From Aquabacterium fontiphilum (lineage in GTDB: Bacteria > Pseudomonadota > Gammaproteobacteria > Burkholderiales > Burkholderiaceae_C): 64,000 nt of DNA. Below, one piece after another: positions 15,596 to 25,088 of this stretch. Below the pieces are notes generated by a model that was not told the origin of the DNA, did not search any database, and saw only the letters and a program-made list of their open reading frames with translations. Position 1 is the stretch's first letter; every line of letters starts with the position of its first letter. The stretch covers positions 1 through 64,000 of the forward strand of contig NZ_JAAAPN010000009.1 in NCBI RefSeq assembly GCF_009909205.1, read 5' to 3'. Position numbers and translations under genes: made by a program.

Positions 15596-16837
15596 TCAGG
15601 CCATGGCCTGGGCCAGCGTCATGTCATCCAGCCCGGCGCGGGCCCAGAACGCCTGGGTATGCCCGTCGGGCCGGATGAGGGTAGCACCCGCCAGCGGCGC
15701 CACTGGCGTGTGCGCGGGGTCGCACAGCAGGACGAAGCGCCCGCCATGACCCGCATCGGCCTCGTCCAGATGCCCCACCCAGTCAAGATCCTGCAGCATG
15801 GCGAGAATCGGCTCAATCTGCAGGGGATCGGTCCGCAGTCGCTCGGCCAGCCCGTCGGCGGTCAGACCGCGCCCTGCTTGCTCCCGCTGAGCCCCCAGCG
15901 CCTGCACCACGGCCAGCGCGAGCGCGAAGCGGCTGCCTGGGCCGTCGTCCCAGCGGGACACCCTTGACAACAGACTGGGCAGGTAGGCGGTCAGCACCGC
16001 TCCGGACAGCACGATCACCCAGCTGAGATACAGCCAGATCAGAAAGATCGGCACCGCTGCGAACGCGCCATAGATGGTTGCATGCACTGGGACCTTGGTC
16101 AGGTAGAAGGCCAGGATCTGTTGAGCGCCTGCCAGTCCCAGTGTGGTCAGCAAGGCACCTGCCCAGGCGTGCGGCCAGTGCACAAAGGTGTTGGGGACAT
16201 ACCGGAACAATGCCGCGAAGCCGGTCGTCTGCAGCGCGAACACCGACAGGTTGAGCAAGAAGGCCACGCCCCCCGGGATCTGCCCCACCCAGCCGCGCGA
16301 GGCCGACAGCACATACGAAGTCAGCCACAGGCTGATGCCGAGCAGCAAAGGTCCCAACGTCAGCGCCGCCCAATACACCAGCACCCGCTGGGTGAAGGGC
16401 CGCTTACGGCGCACACGCCAGATCGCGTTGAGCGTGTGGTCGATGGTCAGCATCAGCGCCATGGCACTGGCGCCCAAGGCAATCAAGCCCAGGCCACCAA
16501 GCTGGCTCGCCTTCTCGGCAAACTGCGTCAGTGACAGCAGCACAGGCTTGGCGATCGCATCGGGCACCAGCCCCTGGAGCAACTGCTTCTCCAGCACCTT
16601 GCGGAACCGCCCGAACACCGGAAACGCGCTGAACAGCGCCAGCATCACGGTGAACAAGGGCACCAGCGCAATGGTGGTCGTGAAAGTCAGGCTGCCCGCG
16701 GTCAGCCCCAGCCGGTCTTCCCGGAAGCGCAGCTGCAGCGTCTGCAGCGTGCGCAGCCACGGCCAGTGCTGCAACGCAGCCAGGGCCTCGCGCCATTGCC
16801 GCTGCAACCGGCCGAGCTTGGACAAAACACGCATCAT
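15596..16837 (-). CDS. YihY/BrkB family inner-membrane protein
   Basis: About 413 residues from the ATG at 16837. An in-frame ATG at 16858 would overlap the start of the divergent DUF2069 gene, and earlier frames are antisense to it. The family has six membrane spans. Visible markers include FREDRLGLTAGSLTFTTTIALVPL near residue 35-55, the GxxIYGAFAAVPIFLIWLYLSW segment, and the hydrophilic C-terminal part (about 310-413) with a winged-helix-like look. The old name RNase BN is wrong for this family, and the function remains unclear. It is divergent from DUF2069 with 19 bases between the starts. Confidence 0.85.
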   Translation of the reverse strand: MMRVLSKLGRLQRQWREALAALQHWPWLRTLQTLQLRFREDRLGLTAGSLTFTTTIALVPLFTVMLALFSAFPVFGRFRKVLEKQLLQGLVPDAIAKPVLLSLTQFAEKASQLGGLGLIALGASAMALMLTIDHTLNAIWRVRRKRPFTQRVLVYWAALTLGPLLLGISLWLTSYVLSASRGWVGQIPGGVAFLLNLSVFALQTTGFAALFRYVPNTFVHWPHAWAGALLTTLGLAGAQQILAFYLTKVPVHATIYGAFAAVPIFLIWLYLSWVIVLSGAVLTAYLPSLLSRVSRWDDGPGSRFALALAVVQALGAQREQAGRGLTADGLAERLRTDPLQIEPILAMLQDLDWVGHLDEADAGHGGRFVLLCDPAHTPVAPLAGATLIRPDGHTQAFWARAGLDDMTLAQAMA

Positions 16838-16856
16838 GGTGGCTATGATGCCACCC

Positions 16857-17291
16857 ATGTCAGCACACCCCCTCTCCGAGGCCGGAGACGAACTCGTCGT
16901 CGGCCAGCATCCGCCCGAACGCCTGGCGCGCATCCACCAACTGCGGCTGCTCTGCGTGGCGCTGCTGGTCGGGCTCATCGTGCTGGGCCTGGCCTGGGAG
17001 CTGTGGCTGGCCCCGCTGCCAGGCGGCACGGGCGCGCTGGCGTTGAAGGTGATCCCGCTGGTCGTGCCGCTGACCGGCATGCTCAAGCACCGCATGTTCA
17101 CCTACCGCTGGACGTCGCTGCTGGTCTGGCTGTACGTGGCCGAGGGGCTGGTGCGCGCCACAGGCGACGGCGGTCTGTCGGCCTGGCTGGCGGGCATCGA
17201 GGTGATCCTGTCTGTCGGCCTCTTCGTGGGCTGCGCGGCCTATGTGCGGCTGCGGCTGCGCGTGTTGCCGGGCAAAGCCGACAAGGGCTGA
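16857..17291 (+). CDS. DUF2069 family membrane protein
   Basis: A 144-residue membrane protein with four predicted spans (about 30-50, 60-78, 88-105, 112-130). The sequence VIPLVVPLTGMLKHRMFTYR is the recognisable centre of the DUF2069 family, which is widespread in betaproteobacteria and has no assigned function. The ATG at 16857 starts MSAHPLSEAG. It is followed by the FAD oxidoreductase gene after 3 bases on the same strand, so the two are probably co-transcribed. Confidence 0.82.
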   Translation: MSAHPLSEAGDELVVGQHPPERLARIHQLRLLCVALLVGLIVLGLAWELWLAPLPGGTGALALKVIPLVVPLTGMLKHRMFTYRWTSLLVWLYVAEGLVRATGDGGLSAWLAGIEVILSVGLFVGCAAYVRLRLRVLPGKADKG

Positions 17292-17294
17292 CGA

Positions 17295-18743
17295 GTGGGC
17301 CACGGCGCGTCGGTGCATGCAGCGCTCGCCGCCGTGGTGGGCGACCAGCATGTGCGCCTGCCCGATCCGGCGCAGTCCGATGCCCTGCGCCCTTATCTGA
17401 GGGACTGGCGGGGGCGATATGAAGGGCGCTGCCTCGCCTGGGTGCAACCCGCCAACACGGCCGAGGTGGTCGACGTGGTGCGGGTCTGCGCCACAAACGG
17501 CTGGCCCATCGTGCCCCAGGGTGGCAACACCAGCCTGGTTGGTGGCGCGGTGCCGGACGACAGCGGCACCCAGATCGTGCTGCATCTCGGCCGGCTCACA
17601 CATGTGCGTGTGCTGGACGCCCCCAACCTGAGCATCACGGTCGAGGCCGGCTGCACGCTCGATGCCGTGCGCGAAGCGGCCCGCAAGGCCGGGCTGATGT
17701 TTCCGCTCAGCCTGGCCTCTGGCGGCAGTTGCACCATCGGTGGCAACCTCGCCACCAACGCAGGCGGCACGCAGGTGCTGCGTTACGGCACGGCACGCGA
17801 GTTGTGTCTTGGGCTCGAAGTGGTGACTGCGCAGGGTGACTGCTGGCAGCAGCTTCAGGGCCTGCGCAAGGACAACACCGGCTACGCGCTGCGCGACCTC
17901 ATGATCGGCAGCGAAGGCACGCTGGGCATCATCACCGCCGCCACGCTGCGCCTGTTTCCCATGCCCCGCGGCGAAGCCACGGCACTGGTGTCCTGCCGCG
18001 GCTTGGCCGAGGCGGTCACGCTGCTTCACCGCGCCCGCCAGGCGCTCGACGCCGGGCTGGTCGCGTTCGAAGCCATGGCGCCCCGGGCGCTTGCGCTGGT
18101 GCAAGCGCACCTGCCGGCCGTCACCAGCGCGCTGCCCGCGGCTGCCAGCGCGGGGCATCATGGCTGGGCGGTACTCATCGAACACACATCACCGCACAGC
18201 CAGGCCCATGCGGGCGACACGCTGGCCGCACTGCTCGCCGACGCCCTGGCCGACAGCCTGATCGACGATGCCGTGGTGGCGCAATCCGAGCGCCAGCGCG
18301 CTGCCATGTGGGCCCTGCGCGAGGGCATTCCGCTGGCCGAACGCACCGAGGGCATCATGGTCAAGCACGACATCGGCCTGCCTGCTTCGAGGCTGGCCGA
18401 CTGGTCCGCTGAAACCGAGCAGGCGATCGGCCGCCAGTGGCCACAGGCGCGCGTGGTGTGTTTCGGGCATCTGGGCGATGGCAACCTGCACTACAACGTT
18501 CAGGCCCCACCCGCGCAAGCCCACGGCGACGCGTTCCGTGCGTTCGAACAAGAGGTCAACCGCCTGGTGTTCGACGCCGTGCGTGCGCATGGCGGCACCA
18601 TTTCGGCCGAGCACGGCATCGGCGTGCTGCGACGCGAGGAGCTGGTGCGGCACCGGGATCCTGCCGCCATCGCGGCCATGCGAGCCATCAAGCGGGCGCT
18701 CGACCCGCACAATCTGCTGAACCCCGGCCGCGTCCTCGGCTGA
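17295..18743 (+). CDS. FAD-binding oxidoreductase (D-2-hydroxyacid dehydrogenase type)
   Basis: A 482-residue flavoprotein of the FAD_binding_4 / FAD-oxidase_C family, which includes glycolate oxidase GlcD, D-lactate dehydrogenase and D-2-hydroxyglutarate dehydrogenase. FAD-binding segment: PIVPQGGNTSLVGGAVPD (about residue 70-90), then SLASGGSCTIGGNLATNAGG (about 137-156). The C-terminal half carries CFGHLGDGNLHYNV (about 390) and AEHGIGVLRR (about 437), which supply metal and substrate residues. The start is GTG three bases after the DUF2069 stop. The single-chain form with no GlcE/GlcF neighbours favours a D-2-hydroxyglutarate or D-lactate type, but the substrate cannot be fixed from sequence. 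Confidence 0.88.
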   Translation: MGHGASVHAALAAVVGDQHVRLPDPAQSDALRPYLRDWRGRYEGRCLAWVQPANTAEVVDVVRVCATNGWPIVPQGGNTSLVGGAVPDDSGTQIVLHLGRLTHVRVLDAPNLSITVEAGCTLDAVREAARKAGLMFPLSLASGGSCTIGGNLATNAGGTQVLRYGTARELCLGLEVVTAQGDCWQQLQGLRKDNTGYALRDLMIGSEGTLGIITAATLRLFPMPRGEATALVSCRGLAEAVTLLHRARQALDAGLVAFEAMAPRALALVQAHLPAVTSALPAAASAGHHGWAVLIEHTSPHSQAHAGDTLAALLADALADSLIDDAVVAQSERQRAAMWALREGIPLAERTEGIMVKHDIGLPASRLADWSAETEQAIGRQWPQARVVCFGHLGDGNLHYNVQAPPAQAHGDAFRAFEQEVNRLVFDAVRAHGGTISAEHGIGVLRREELVRHRDPAAIAAMRAIKRALDPHNLLNPGRVLG

Positions 18744-18779
18744 GCGCCCTTCTGCGCCCGCACGCCCGGGTGGCGGTGG

Positions 18780-19397
18780 TCAGACGTCCTGCCAGCTCAG
18801 CGGCCAGCGGCCTTCCCGCCAGCGCGCCAGCCACATCAGGCCCACGATGGTCTTCACGTCGGTGACCACGCCGTCGCGCACACCATCCTCCAGTTCGGCC
18901 TGGGTGGCGGCAAACACGTCGAGAAACTCGCCATCGTCCAGTTGTCGCTCACCGGCCGTCAGGCCATCGGCAAACCAGATCTCGATGGCCTCGTCGGCAT
19001 AGCCGATCACCGGGTGCATGAGACCGGCGCGCGCCCACCGGCGGGCACGGTAACCGGTTTCTTCCAACAGTTCGCGCTGCGCGCAGACCAGGCCACCCTC
19101 GCCCGCATCGAGCTTGCCGGCTGGAAACTCCACCATCACCTGTCGAACGGGGTAGCGGTACTGGCGCTCCAGCACCAGGCGACCATCCGGCAGGATGGGC
19201 ACGATCATGACCGCGCCCGGGTGGTTCACGAACTCCCGGGCGGCCTCGCGGCCATTCGGCAGCCGCACCACGTCACGACGCACAGTCAGAAAGTGGCCTT
19301 CGTAGACCTTGGTGGACGCCACCGTGGTCTCACGCAGATGGGCATCGTCGCCCCCCACGAGGTCGCTGGCACGTGAGCCCTCGACGCGATCGGTCAT
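18780..19397 (-). CDS. NUDIX hydrolase, ADP-ribose pyrophosphatase-like
   Basis: A 205-residue NUDIX enzyme that likely splits ADP-ribose or a related nucleoside diphosphate derivative. The Nudix box fits GX5EX7REUXEEXGU: it begins GKLDAGE at about residue 106 and continues RELLEETGY. Upstream, KVYEGHFLTVRRDVVRLPNG and FVNHPGAVMIVPIL are typical of the ADPRase subgroup. I chose the ATG at 19397, two bases after the DUF2818 stop, because the in-frame extension upstream overlaps DUF2818 and looks antisense-like. It is the last gene of the complex I operon. A link with NAD metabolism is tempting but unproven. Confidence 0.9.
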   Translation of the reverse strand: MTDRVEGSRASDLVGGDDAHLRETTVASTKVYEGHFLTVRRDVVRLPNGREAAREFVNHPGAVMIVPILPDGRLVLERQYRYPVRQVMVEFPAGKLDAGEGGLVCAQRELLEETGYRARRWARAGLMHPVIGYADEAIEIWFADGLTAGERQLDDGEFLDVFAATQAELEDGVRDGVVTDVKTIVGLMWLARWREGRWPLSWQDV

Positions 19398-19399
19398 GC

Positions 19400-19708
19400 T
19401 CAGGCCCCGCGACGCAGATGGCGCCAGACGAAGCCCGGAAAGGCCAGGGTGGCCATCACGCACACCCACACCGCCACAAATTCCCAGCGCACCGGGCTGG
19501 TTTGCCCCAGGTGGGATTCGATGGCCCGGCCGAGCAGTGCGACGAGTGTCGAGTAAACCAACCACTCAAGTACCCGCCACCAGAAGGCTTTGGGCGCCCG
19601 ACGCGGCCCGAGGGCAAACAGCCGCTCGGACAGAAACGGCAGGTTGGCGGCCACCACGGCCACCACCAGCAGCAAGGCGACCGACCAGCCTGGAATCAGC
19701 CCGCCCAT
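19400..19708 (-). CDS. DUF2818 family small membrane protein
   Basis: A 102-residue membrane protein with three hydrophobic spans, starting in GWSVALLLVVAVVAANLPF. The family DUF2818 typically follows nuoN in betaproteobacteria, which is how it sits here, seven bases after nuoN. Conserved features include RAPKAFWWRVLEWLVYSTLVALLGRAIE. No biochemical role is established. Its fixed position suggests a part in complex I assembly or stability, which is inference only. Confidence 0.85.
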   Translation of the reverse strand: MGGLIPGWSVALLLVVAVVAANLPFLSERLFALGPRRAPKAFWWRVLEWLVYSTLVALLGRAIESHLGQTSPVRWEFVAVWVCVMATLAFPGFVWRHLRRGA

Positions 19709-19715
19709 GCCGGCC

Positions 19716-21200
19716 TCAGCCCGCGACGGCGCGCTGGATCACGTCCGCGCACAGGGTCATCAGCCCACCGGGCAGCACACCCAGCACCAGCACGGCCAGC
19801 GCATTGACGGACAGCAGGGCCCGCGCGCCACCCGACTGCACCACAGGATGGGTGTCGGTCGGCTCATCGAAGTACATGACCTTGACGATGCGCAGGTAGT
19901 AGTAGGCGCCGATCAGCGACAGCAGCACGGCCGCGATGGCGATCTGCAGCAGGAAGGGCGAGTTGGTCGTCACCAGCGACTGCAGCACGGCCAGCTTGGC
20001 GTAGAAGCCCACCGTCGGCGGAATGCCGGCCAGCGAGAACATGAACACCGCCATGGCCGCGGCCATCGCCGGGCTGCGCTTGTGGAGGCCGGCCAGGTCA
20101 TTGACCTGCTCCGACTCGAAGCCGGGACGCGACAGCAGCATGATCAGGCCGAAGGTGCCCAGCGTAGTCAGCACGTAGGTGACCACATAGAACAGCGCCG
20201 AACCGTAGCCGTTGCCGGCCGACACGGTGTTGCCCGCCACGACCGTGGGCACGAAGCCCAGCAGCATGAAGCCCAGCTGTGCAATGCCGGAGTAGGCCAG
20301 CAGGCGCTTGAGGTTGGTTTGCGCAATGGCCGCCAGGTTGCCCAGCGTCATCGAGGCCACCGCCAGCACCAGCAACATCTGCTGCCAGTCTGTGGCCAGA
20401 TTGACCATGCCTTCGACCAGCAGACGCAGCGTGATCGCGAACGCGGCCAGCTTGGGCGCAGCCGCCACCATCAGCGTGGCCGCCGTCGGCGCACCCTGGT
20501 ACACGTCGGGCACCCACATGTGGAACGGCACCACACCCAGCTTGAATGCCAGGCCGGCCACAATGAACACCACACCGAACACCAGCACCTGGCGGTTGGC
20601 CTCACCGGCCAGCGTGGCCTGATACACCTCGGCCAGATCCAGCGAGCCCGTGGCGCCGTACATCATCGACATGCCGTAGAGCAGGAAGCCCGAAGCCAGC
20701 GCGCCCAGCACGAAGTACTTCATCGCCGCCTCGGTCGACTGCACATGGTCACGGCGCAGTGCCACCAAGGCGTACAGCGACAGCGACATCAGCTCCAGAC
20801 CCAGATAGATCGTCAGGAAGTTGGCCCCGACGATCATCACGGAAATGCCCAGCAGCGCCAGCATGCTCAGCGAGAACAGCTCCCCGCCCTTGAGCATCTC
20901 GCGGTCGCTGGCATAGGTCTGCGAATAAGTCAGAGCCGCCATCACGGCCAGCGTGGCGCACAGCGCCAGCAGGTGGCCCATGGCATCGGTCACCACCATC
21001 TTGTTCATGGCATAGACCGAGGCCGTCTGGTCAAGCGACATCAGGTGCAGCGCGGCCACGGCAGCCAGCGACAGCATCGACAGCACATAGGTGGGCCGGC
21101 GACGCGGGCAGGTGACGAACAGATCGACCAGGGTCACCAAGCAGGTGAGCCCGAACAGCACGATCTCCGGGGTCAGTGCGAGCCAGTTCAAATCAGTCAT
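19716..21200 (-). CDS. nuoN: NADH-quinone oxidoreductase subunit N
   Basis: Antiporter-like, proton-pumping membrane subunit of complex I. The 494 residues form about 14 spans. The Proton_antipo_M pattern is clear (GLELMSLSLYALVALRRDHVQSTEAAMKYFVLGALASGF, cut here in description by position about 135-175). Charged residues used in proton transfer are visible: Glu in LGLELMS and Lys in AFKLGVVPFHMW. It ends the nuo order and is followed by DUF2818. Confidence 0.96.
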   Translation of the reverse strand: MTDLNWLALTPEIVLFGLTCLVTLVDLFVTCPRRRPTYVLSMLSLAAVAALHLMSLDQTASVYAMNKMVVTDAMGHLLALCATLAVMAALTYSQTYASDREMLKGGELFSLSMLALLGISVMIVGANFLTIYLGLELMSLSLYALVALRRDHVQSTEAAMKYFVLGALASGFLLYGMSMMYGATGSLDLAEVYQATLAGEANRQVLVFGVVFIVAGLAFKLGVVPFHMWVPDVYQGAPTAATLMVAAAPKLAAFAITLRLLVEGMVNLATDWQQMLLVLAVASMTLGNLAAIAQTNLKRLLAYSGIAQLGFMLLGFVPTVVAGNTVSAGNGYGSALFYVVTYVLTTLGTFGLIMLLSRPGFESEQVNDLAGLHKRSPAMAAAMAVFMFSLAGIPPTVGFYAKLAVLQSLVTTNSPFLLQIAIAAVLLSLIGAYYYLRIVKVMYFDEPTDTHPVVQSGGARALLSVNALAVLVLGVLPGGLMTLCADVIQRAVAG

Positions 21201-21213
21201 GTTCTTGCGGCCC

Positions 21214-22701
21214 TCAGTTCAGTTTGCTGGACGACACGTGCTTGAGCAGCTCGACCACCGACACATGCATCGCATCGGTGAAGGGCTTGGGCTGGATGCC
21301 CATCCACAGCACGGCGGCCGCCAACACGGCCAGGATCAGGAATTCGCGGGCGTTGATGTCCTTGAGCGCACGGACATCGTCGTTGGTCACGTCACCGAAG
21401 TACACGCGCTTGTACATCCACAAGGTGTAGGCGGCGCCCAGGATCAGGGCGGTGGCCGCCAGCAGGCCGATCAGGAAGTCGTACTGCACGGCACCCAGGA
21501 TCACCATCCACTCGCCGACGAAGCCGGCTGTGCCCGGCAGACCGCAGTTGGCCATCGCGAACAGCAGCGCGAACGCGGCGAACTTGGGCATGGTGTTGAC
21601 CACCCCGCCATACGACGCGATCTCACGCGAGTGCACGCGGTCGTACAGCACGCCGATGCACAGGAACATGGCGCCCGAGACAAAACCGTGGGCAATCATC
21701 TGCACGATGCCGCCGATCACGCCCAGCTCGTTGAAGATGAAGAAGCCCAGCGTGACGAAGCCCATGTGCGCAATCGACGAATACGCCACCAGCTTCTTCA
21801 TGTCCTGCTGCACCAGGGCCACCAGACCGATGTAGATCACGGCCACCAGCGACAGGCCGATCACGATCGGCGCGAACTGGTGCGACGCATCCGGCACGAT
21901 GGGCAGCATGAAGCGCAGGAAGCCATAGCAGCCCAGCTTCAGCATGATGGCCGCCAGCACCACCGAGCCGCCCGTGGGAGCCTCGACGTGGGCGTCGGGC
22001 AGCCAGGTGTGCACCGGCCACATCGGCACCTTCACGGCAAACGCGGCAAAGAAAGCGCCAAACAACAGAGCCTGCGGAGTGGCGGCCAGCGGCAACTGGT
22101 GCCAGGCCTGGATGTCGAAGCTGCCCGAGGACTTGTAGTACAGGTAGATCAGCGCGATCAGCATCAGCAGCGAACCGAGCAGCGTGTACAGGAAGAACTT
22201 GAACGCAGCGTACACACGGCGCGGGCCGCCCCAGATGCCGATGATGATGTACATCGGGATCAGCGTCGCTTCGAAGAAGACGTAGAACAGCAGGCCGTCC
22301 AGCGCCGAGAACACGCCGACCATCAGGCCGGACAGGATCAGGAAGGCGCCGTAGTACTGATGCGGACGGTCTTCGATGACCTCCCAGCCGGCCAGCACCA
22401 CGATGATGGTGATGAAGGCCGTCAGCGGCACGAACCACATCGAGATGCCGTCGACACCCAGGTGGTAGAACACGTTGAAGCGCTCGATCCAGACCGCCTT
22501 CTCGACGAACTGCATGGCAGCGGTGCTGCCGTCGAACTGCGTCATGACCGGAATGGTCACGGCGAAGCCGACAAGGGCGCCCACCAGCGCCACCCAACGG
22601 GCGACATTGGCATTGGCCTGGCGCCCCATCACGAGCAGGGCGATCCCGAAGGCCACCGGGATCCAGATGGCCATGGACAGAAGATTAGACATGGTTTGCA
22701 T
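21214..22701 (-). CDS. nuoM: NADH-quinone oxidoreductase subunit M
   Basis: Second antiporter-like membrane subunit of complex I, 495 residues with about 14 spans. Family landmarks: FFEATLIPMYIIIGIWGG at about residue 140-157, with the conserved Glu, then AAFAVKVPMWPVHTWLPDAH at about 225-244, with the functional Lys. It is separated from nuoN by 13 and from nuoL by 16 bases, consistent with one polycistronic message. Sequence and length are ordinary for betaproteobacteria. Confidence 0.96.
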   Translation of the reverse strand: MQTMSNLLSMAIWIPVAFGIALLVMGRQANANVARWVALVGALVGFAVTIPVMTQFDGSTAAMQFVEKAVWIERFNVFYHLGVDGISMWFVPLTAFITIIVVLAGWEVIEDRPHQYYGAFLILSGLMVGVFSALDGLLFYVFFEATLIPMYIIIGIWGGPRRVYAAFKFFLYTLLGSLLMLIALIYLYYKSSGSFDIQAWHQLPLAATPQALLFGAFFAAFAVKVPMWPVHTWLPDAHVEAPTGGSVVLAAIMLKLGCYGFLRFMLPIVPDASHQFAPIVIGLSLVAVIYIGLVALVQQDMKKLVAYSSIAHMGFVTLGFFIFNELGVIGGIVQMIAHGFVSGAMFLCIGVLYDRVHSREIASYGGVVNTMPKFAAFALLFAMANCGLPGTAGFVGEWMVILGAVQYDFLIGLLAATALILGAAYTLWMYKRVYFGDVTNDDVRALKDINAREFLILAVLAAAVLWMGIQPKPFTDAMHVSVVELLKHVSSSKLN

Positions 22702-22717
22702 GAACCGGCCTCGCGCT

Positions 22718-24748
22718 TTACGGCTGCATGAACACGAACCAGGTCATGAGGGCGAAGATGCCCAGAATCATGACCAGCGCGTAGTGATAGAGGTAACCCG
22801 TCTGGAACAGGCGCACGAGCGAACCGATCAATCCCACCAGGCGGGCCGACCCGTTGACCAGCAGGCCGTCGATCAGCGTCTGGTCGCCGACCTTCCACAG
22901 GCCACGGCCCAGCAGGCGCGCGCCGGCAGCGATGATGTGCTCGTTGATCCAGTCCATGTAGTACTTGTTCTCGCCGATCACGATCAGCGGACGCAGCACG
23001 CGGGCGAACATGGCAGGGATCTGCGGCGCCACGATGTAGAACACGTAGGCCGTGATCACGCCACCCAGCGCAAGGAAGAACGGCAGCGTCATGAAGCCGT
23101 GCAGCCCCATTGCGGTTGCTTCGTTGCCGGTGGGTTGGACCGCACCGTGGTAGAAGAACTCGCGCAGTTCAGCCATGGCCGGATGCTTGGCCGCATCCAC
23201 GAAGATCGCCGACTTCAGGAACTCGCCGAACAGCATGGGTTCGATCGCCAGGAAGCCGATCACCACCGAAGGCACAGCCAGCAGCAGCAGCGGCGCCGTC
23301 ACCACCCAGGGCGATTCGTGCGGTGTGTGCGCGTGGTCGTGGTCGTCATCGTGGTGGTCGTGCTCACCCGGGAACGGCTTGTTGTGGAAGCGCTCCTTGC
23401 CGTGGAAGACGAGGAAATACATCCGGAAGCTGTAGAAGGCGGTGATGAACACACCCGCGATCACCGCAAACTGGGCAAAACCTGCTGCCGGCAGCGTGCT
23501 GGCTTCAACCGCCATGATGATCGAGTCCTTCGAGTAGAAGCCCGAGAAGAACGGCGTGCCGATCAGGGCCAGCGAGCCCAGCAGCGACGTGATCCACGTG
23601 ATCTTCATGTACTTCCACAGACCACCCATGTTGCGGATGTCCTGATCGTGGTGCATGCCGATGATCACCGAGCCGGCACCGAGGAACAGCAGCGCCTTGA
23701 AGAAGGCGTGGGTCATCAGGTGGAAGACCGCCACGTTGTAGGCCGACACGCCCAGGGCCACGGTCATGTAACCCAGTTGCGACAGCGTGGAGTAAGCCAC
23801 CACGCGCTTGATGTCGTTCTGAATGATGCCCAGGAAGCCCATGAACAGCGCCGTGATCGAGCCGATCACCAGGATGAAGTTCAGTGCCGCATCAGACAGC
23901 TCGAACAACGGCGACATGCGCGAGACCATGAAGATGCCGGCCGTCACCATGGTGGCGGCGTGGATCAGCGCCGAGATCGGCGTCGGGCCTTCCATCGAGT
24001 CCGGCAGCCACACGTGCAGCGGGAACTGCGCCGACTTGCCCATCGCGCCGATGAACAGGCAGATGCAGATCACGGTGATCAGCGCCCAGTCGGTGTTCGG
24101 CAGCGTCAGGCTGGTCAGGTCGCCCGCCTTGGCAAACAGCTCGGTGTAGTTGAGCGTGCCTGTGTAGGCCAGCAGCAGACCGATGCCCAGGATGAAGCCA
24201 AAGTCGCCCACACGGTTGACCAGAAAGGCCTTCATGTTGGCGAAGGTGGCGGTCGGCTTCTTGTACCAGAAGCCGATCAGCAGATAGGACACCAGGCCCA
24301 CCGCTTCCCAGCCGAAGAACAGCTGCAGCAGGTTGTTGCTCATCACGAGCATCAACATCGAGAACGTGAACAGCGAGATGTACGAGAAGAAGCGCTGGTA
24401 GCCCGGGTCTTCTTCCATGTAGCCGATGGTGTAGATGTGCACCATCAGCGACACGAAGGTCACCACGCACATCATCATCGCCGTGAGCCCGTCGACCATG
24501 AAGCCGACTTCCATCTTCAGCGAGCCAAGCGTCATCCATTCATAGACGGTGGCATTGAACGATGCGCCATCCACGGCCACCGCCTTGAGCGTCATGACCG
24601 AGAAGATGAAGGAAACCAACACCCCGAGGATGGTGATGACGTGGGCGCCACGGCGCCCGACGACCTTGCCGAACAGGCCCGCCGCGATGGCGCCCACCAG
24701 GGGGGCCAGCGCGACGACCAGCAGCGAGTTTTGAGTGATCTCTGACAT
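22718..24748 (-). CDS. nuoL: NADH-quinone oxidoreductase subunit L
   Basis: Distal proton-pumping subunit of complex I, 676 residues, carrying the long lateral helix that runs along the membrane arm. The N-terminal proton-antiporter unit has FFGWEAVGLVSYLLIGFWY (about residue 144-162) and GAMGKSAQFPLHVWLPDSM (about 234-252), holding the key Glu and Lys. A His-rich loop (HDHHDDDHDHAHTPHES, about residues 464-480) is a local feature of this lineage and could bind metal. The C-terminus ends in hydrophobic helices. Confidence 0.96.
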   Translation of the reverse strand: MSEITQNSLLVVALAPLVGAIAAGLFGKVVGRRGAHVITILGVLVSFIFSVMTLKAVAVDGASFNATVYEWMTLGSLKMEVGFMVDGLTAMMMCVVTFVSLMVHIYTIGYMEEDPGYQRFFSYISLFTFSMLMLVMSNNLLQLFFGWEAVGLVSYLLIGFWYKKPTATFANMKAFLVNRVGDFGFILGIGLLLAYTGTLNYTELFAKAGDLTSLTLPNTDWALITVICICLFIGAMGKSAQFPLHVWLPDSMEGPTPISALIHAATMVTAGIFMVSRMSPLFELSDAALNFILVIGSITALFMGFLGIIQNDIKRVVAYSTLSQLGYMTVALGVSAYNVAVFHLMTHAFFKALLFLGAGSVIIGMHHDQDIRNMGGLWKYMKITWITSLLGSLALIGTPFFSGFYSKDSIIMAVEASTLPAAGFAQFAVIAGVFITAFYSFRMYFLVFHGKERFHNKPFPGEHDHHDDDHDHAHTPHESPWVVTAPLLLLAVPSVVIGFLAIEPMLFGEFLKSAIFVDAAKHPAMAELREFFYHGAVQPTGNEATAMGLHGFMTLPFFLALGGVITAYVFYIVAPQIPAMFARVLRPLIVIGENKYYMDWINEHIIAAGARLLGRGLWKVGDQTLIDGLLVNGSARLVGLIGSLVRLFQTGYLYHYALVMILGIFALMTWFVFMQP

Positions 24749-24776
24749 GGTTATGGGTTCTCCTGGCGACGCCGCC

Positions 24777-25088
24777 TCACCCCTTCAGGGTGTCGAGTTC
24801 ATCGACGTTGATCGACGCGCGGTTGCGGAACAGCACCACGAGAATGGCAAGACCGATTGCCGACTCGGCTGCGGCCACGGTCAGGATGAAGAACACGAAG
24901 ACCTGGCCATGCATGTCACCCAGGTAATGGGAGAAGGCCACGAAGTTCAGGTTGACGGCCAGCAGCATCAGCTCGATGGCCATCAGCAGCACGATCAGGT
25001 TCTTGCGGTTCAGGAAGATCCCGATCACCGACATGGCGAACAGGATGGCCCCGAGCGACAGGTAATGTCCGAGGGTGATCGAGGTCAT
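24777..25088 (-). CDS. nuoK: NADH-quinone oxidoreductase subunit K
   Basis: Small membrane subunit of complex I, 103 residues, three spans. The functional Glu pair in helices two and three is visible ([16 protein letters not shown] and [15 protein letters not shown]). The start overlaps the nuoJ stop by four bases, indicating coupling. Confidence 0.95.
   Translation of the reverse strand: MTSITLGHYLSLGAILFAMSVIGIFLNRKNLIVLLMAIELMLLAVNLNFVAFSHYLGDMHGQVFVFFILTVAAAESAIGLAILVVLFRNRASINVDELDTLKG

Noticed and set aside
19590..24745. Long open plus-strand frames opposite nuoN, nuoM and nuoL
   Set aside because: Their translations are rich in His, Gln and Arg and resemble nothing; the minus-strand frames are clear complex I subunits. 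High GC keeps antisense frames open.
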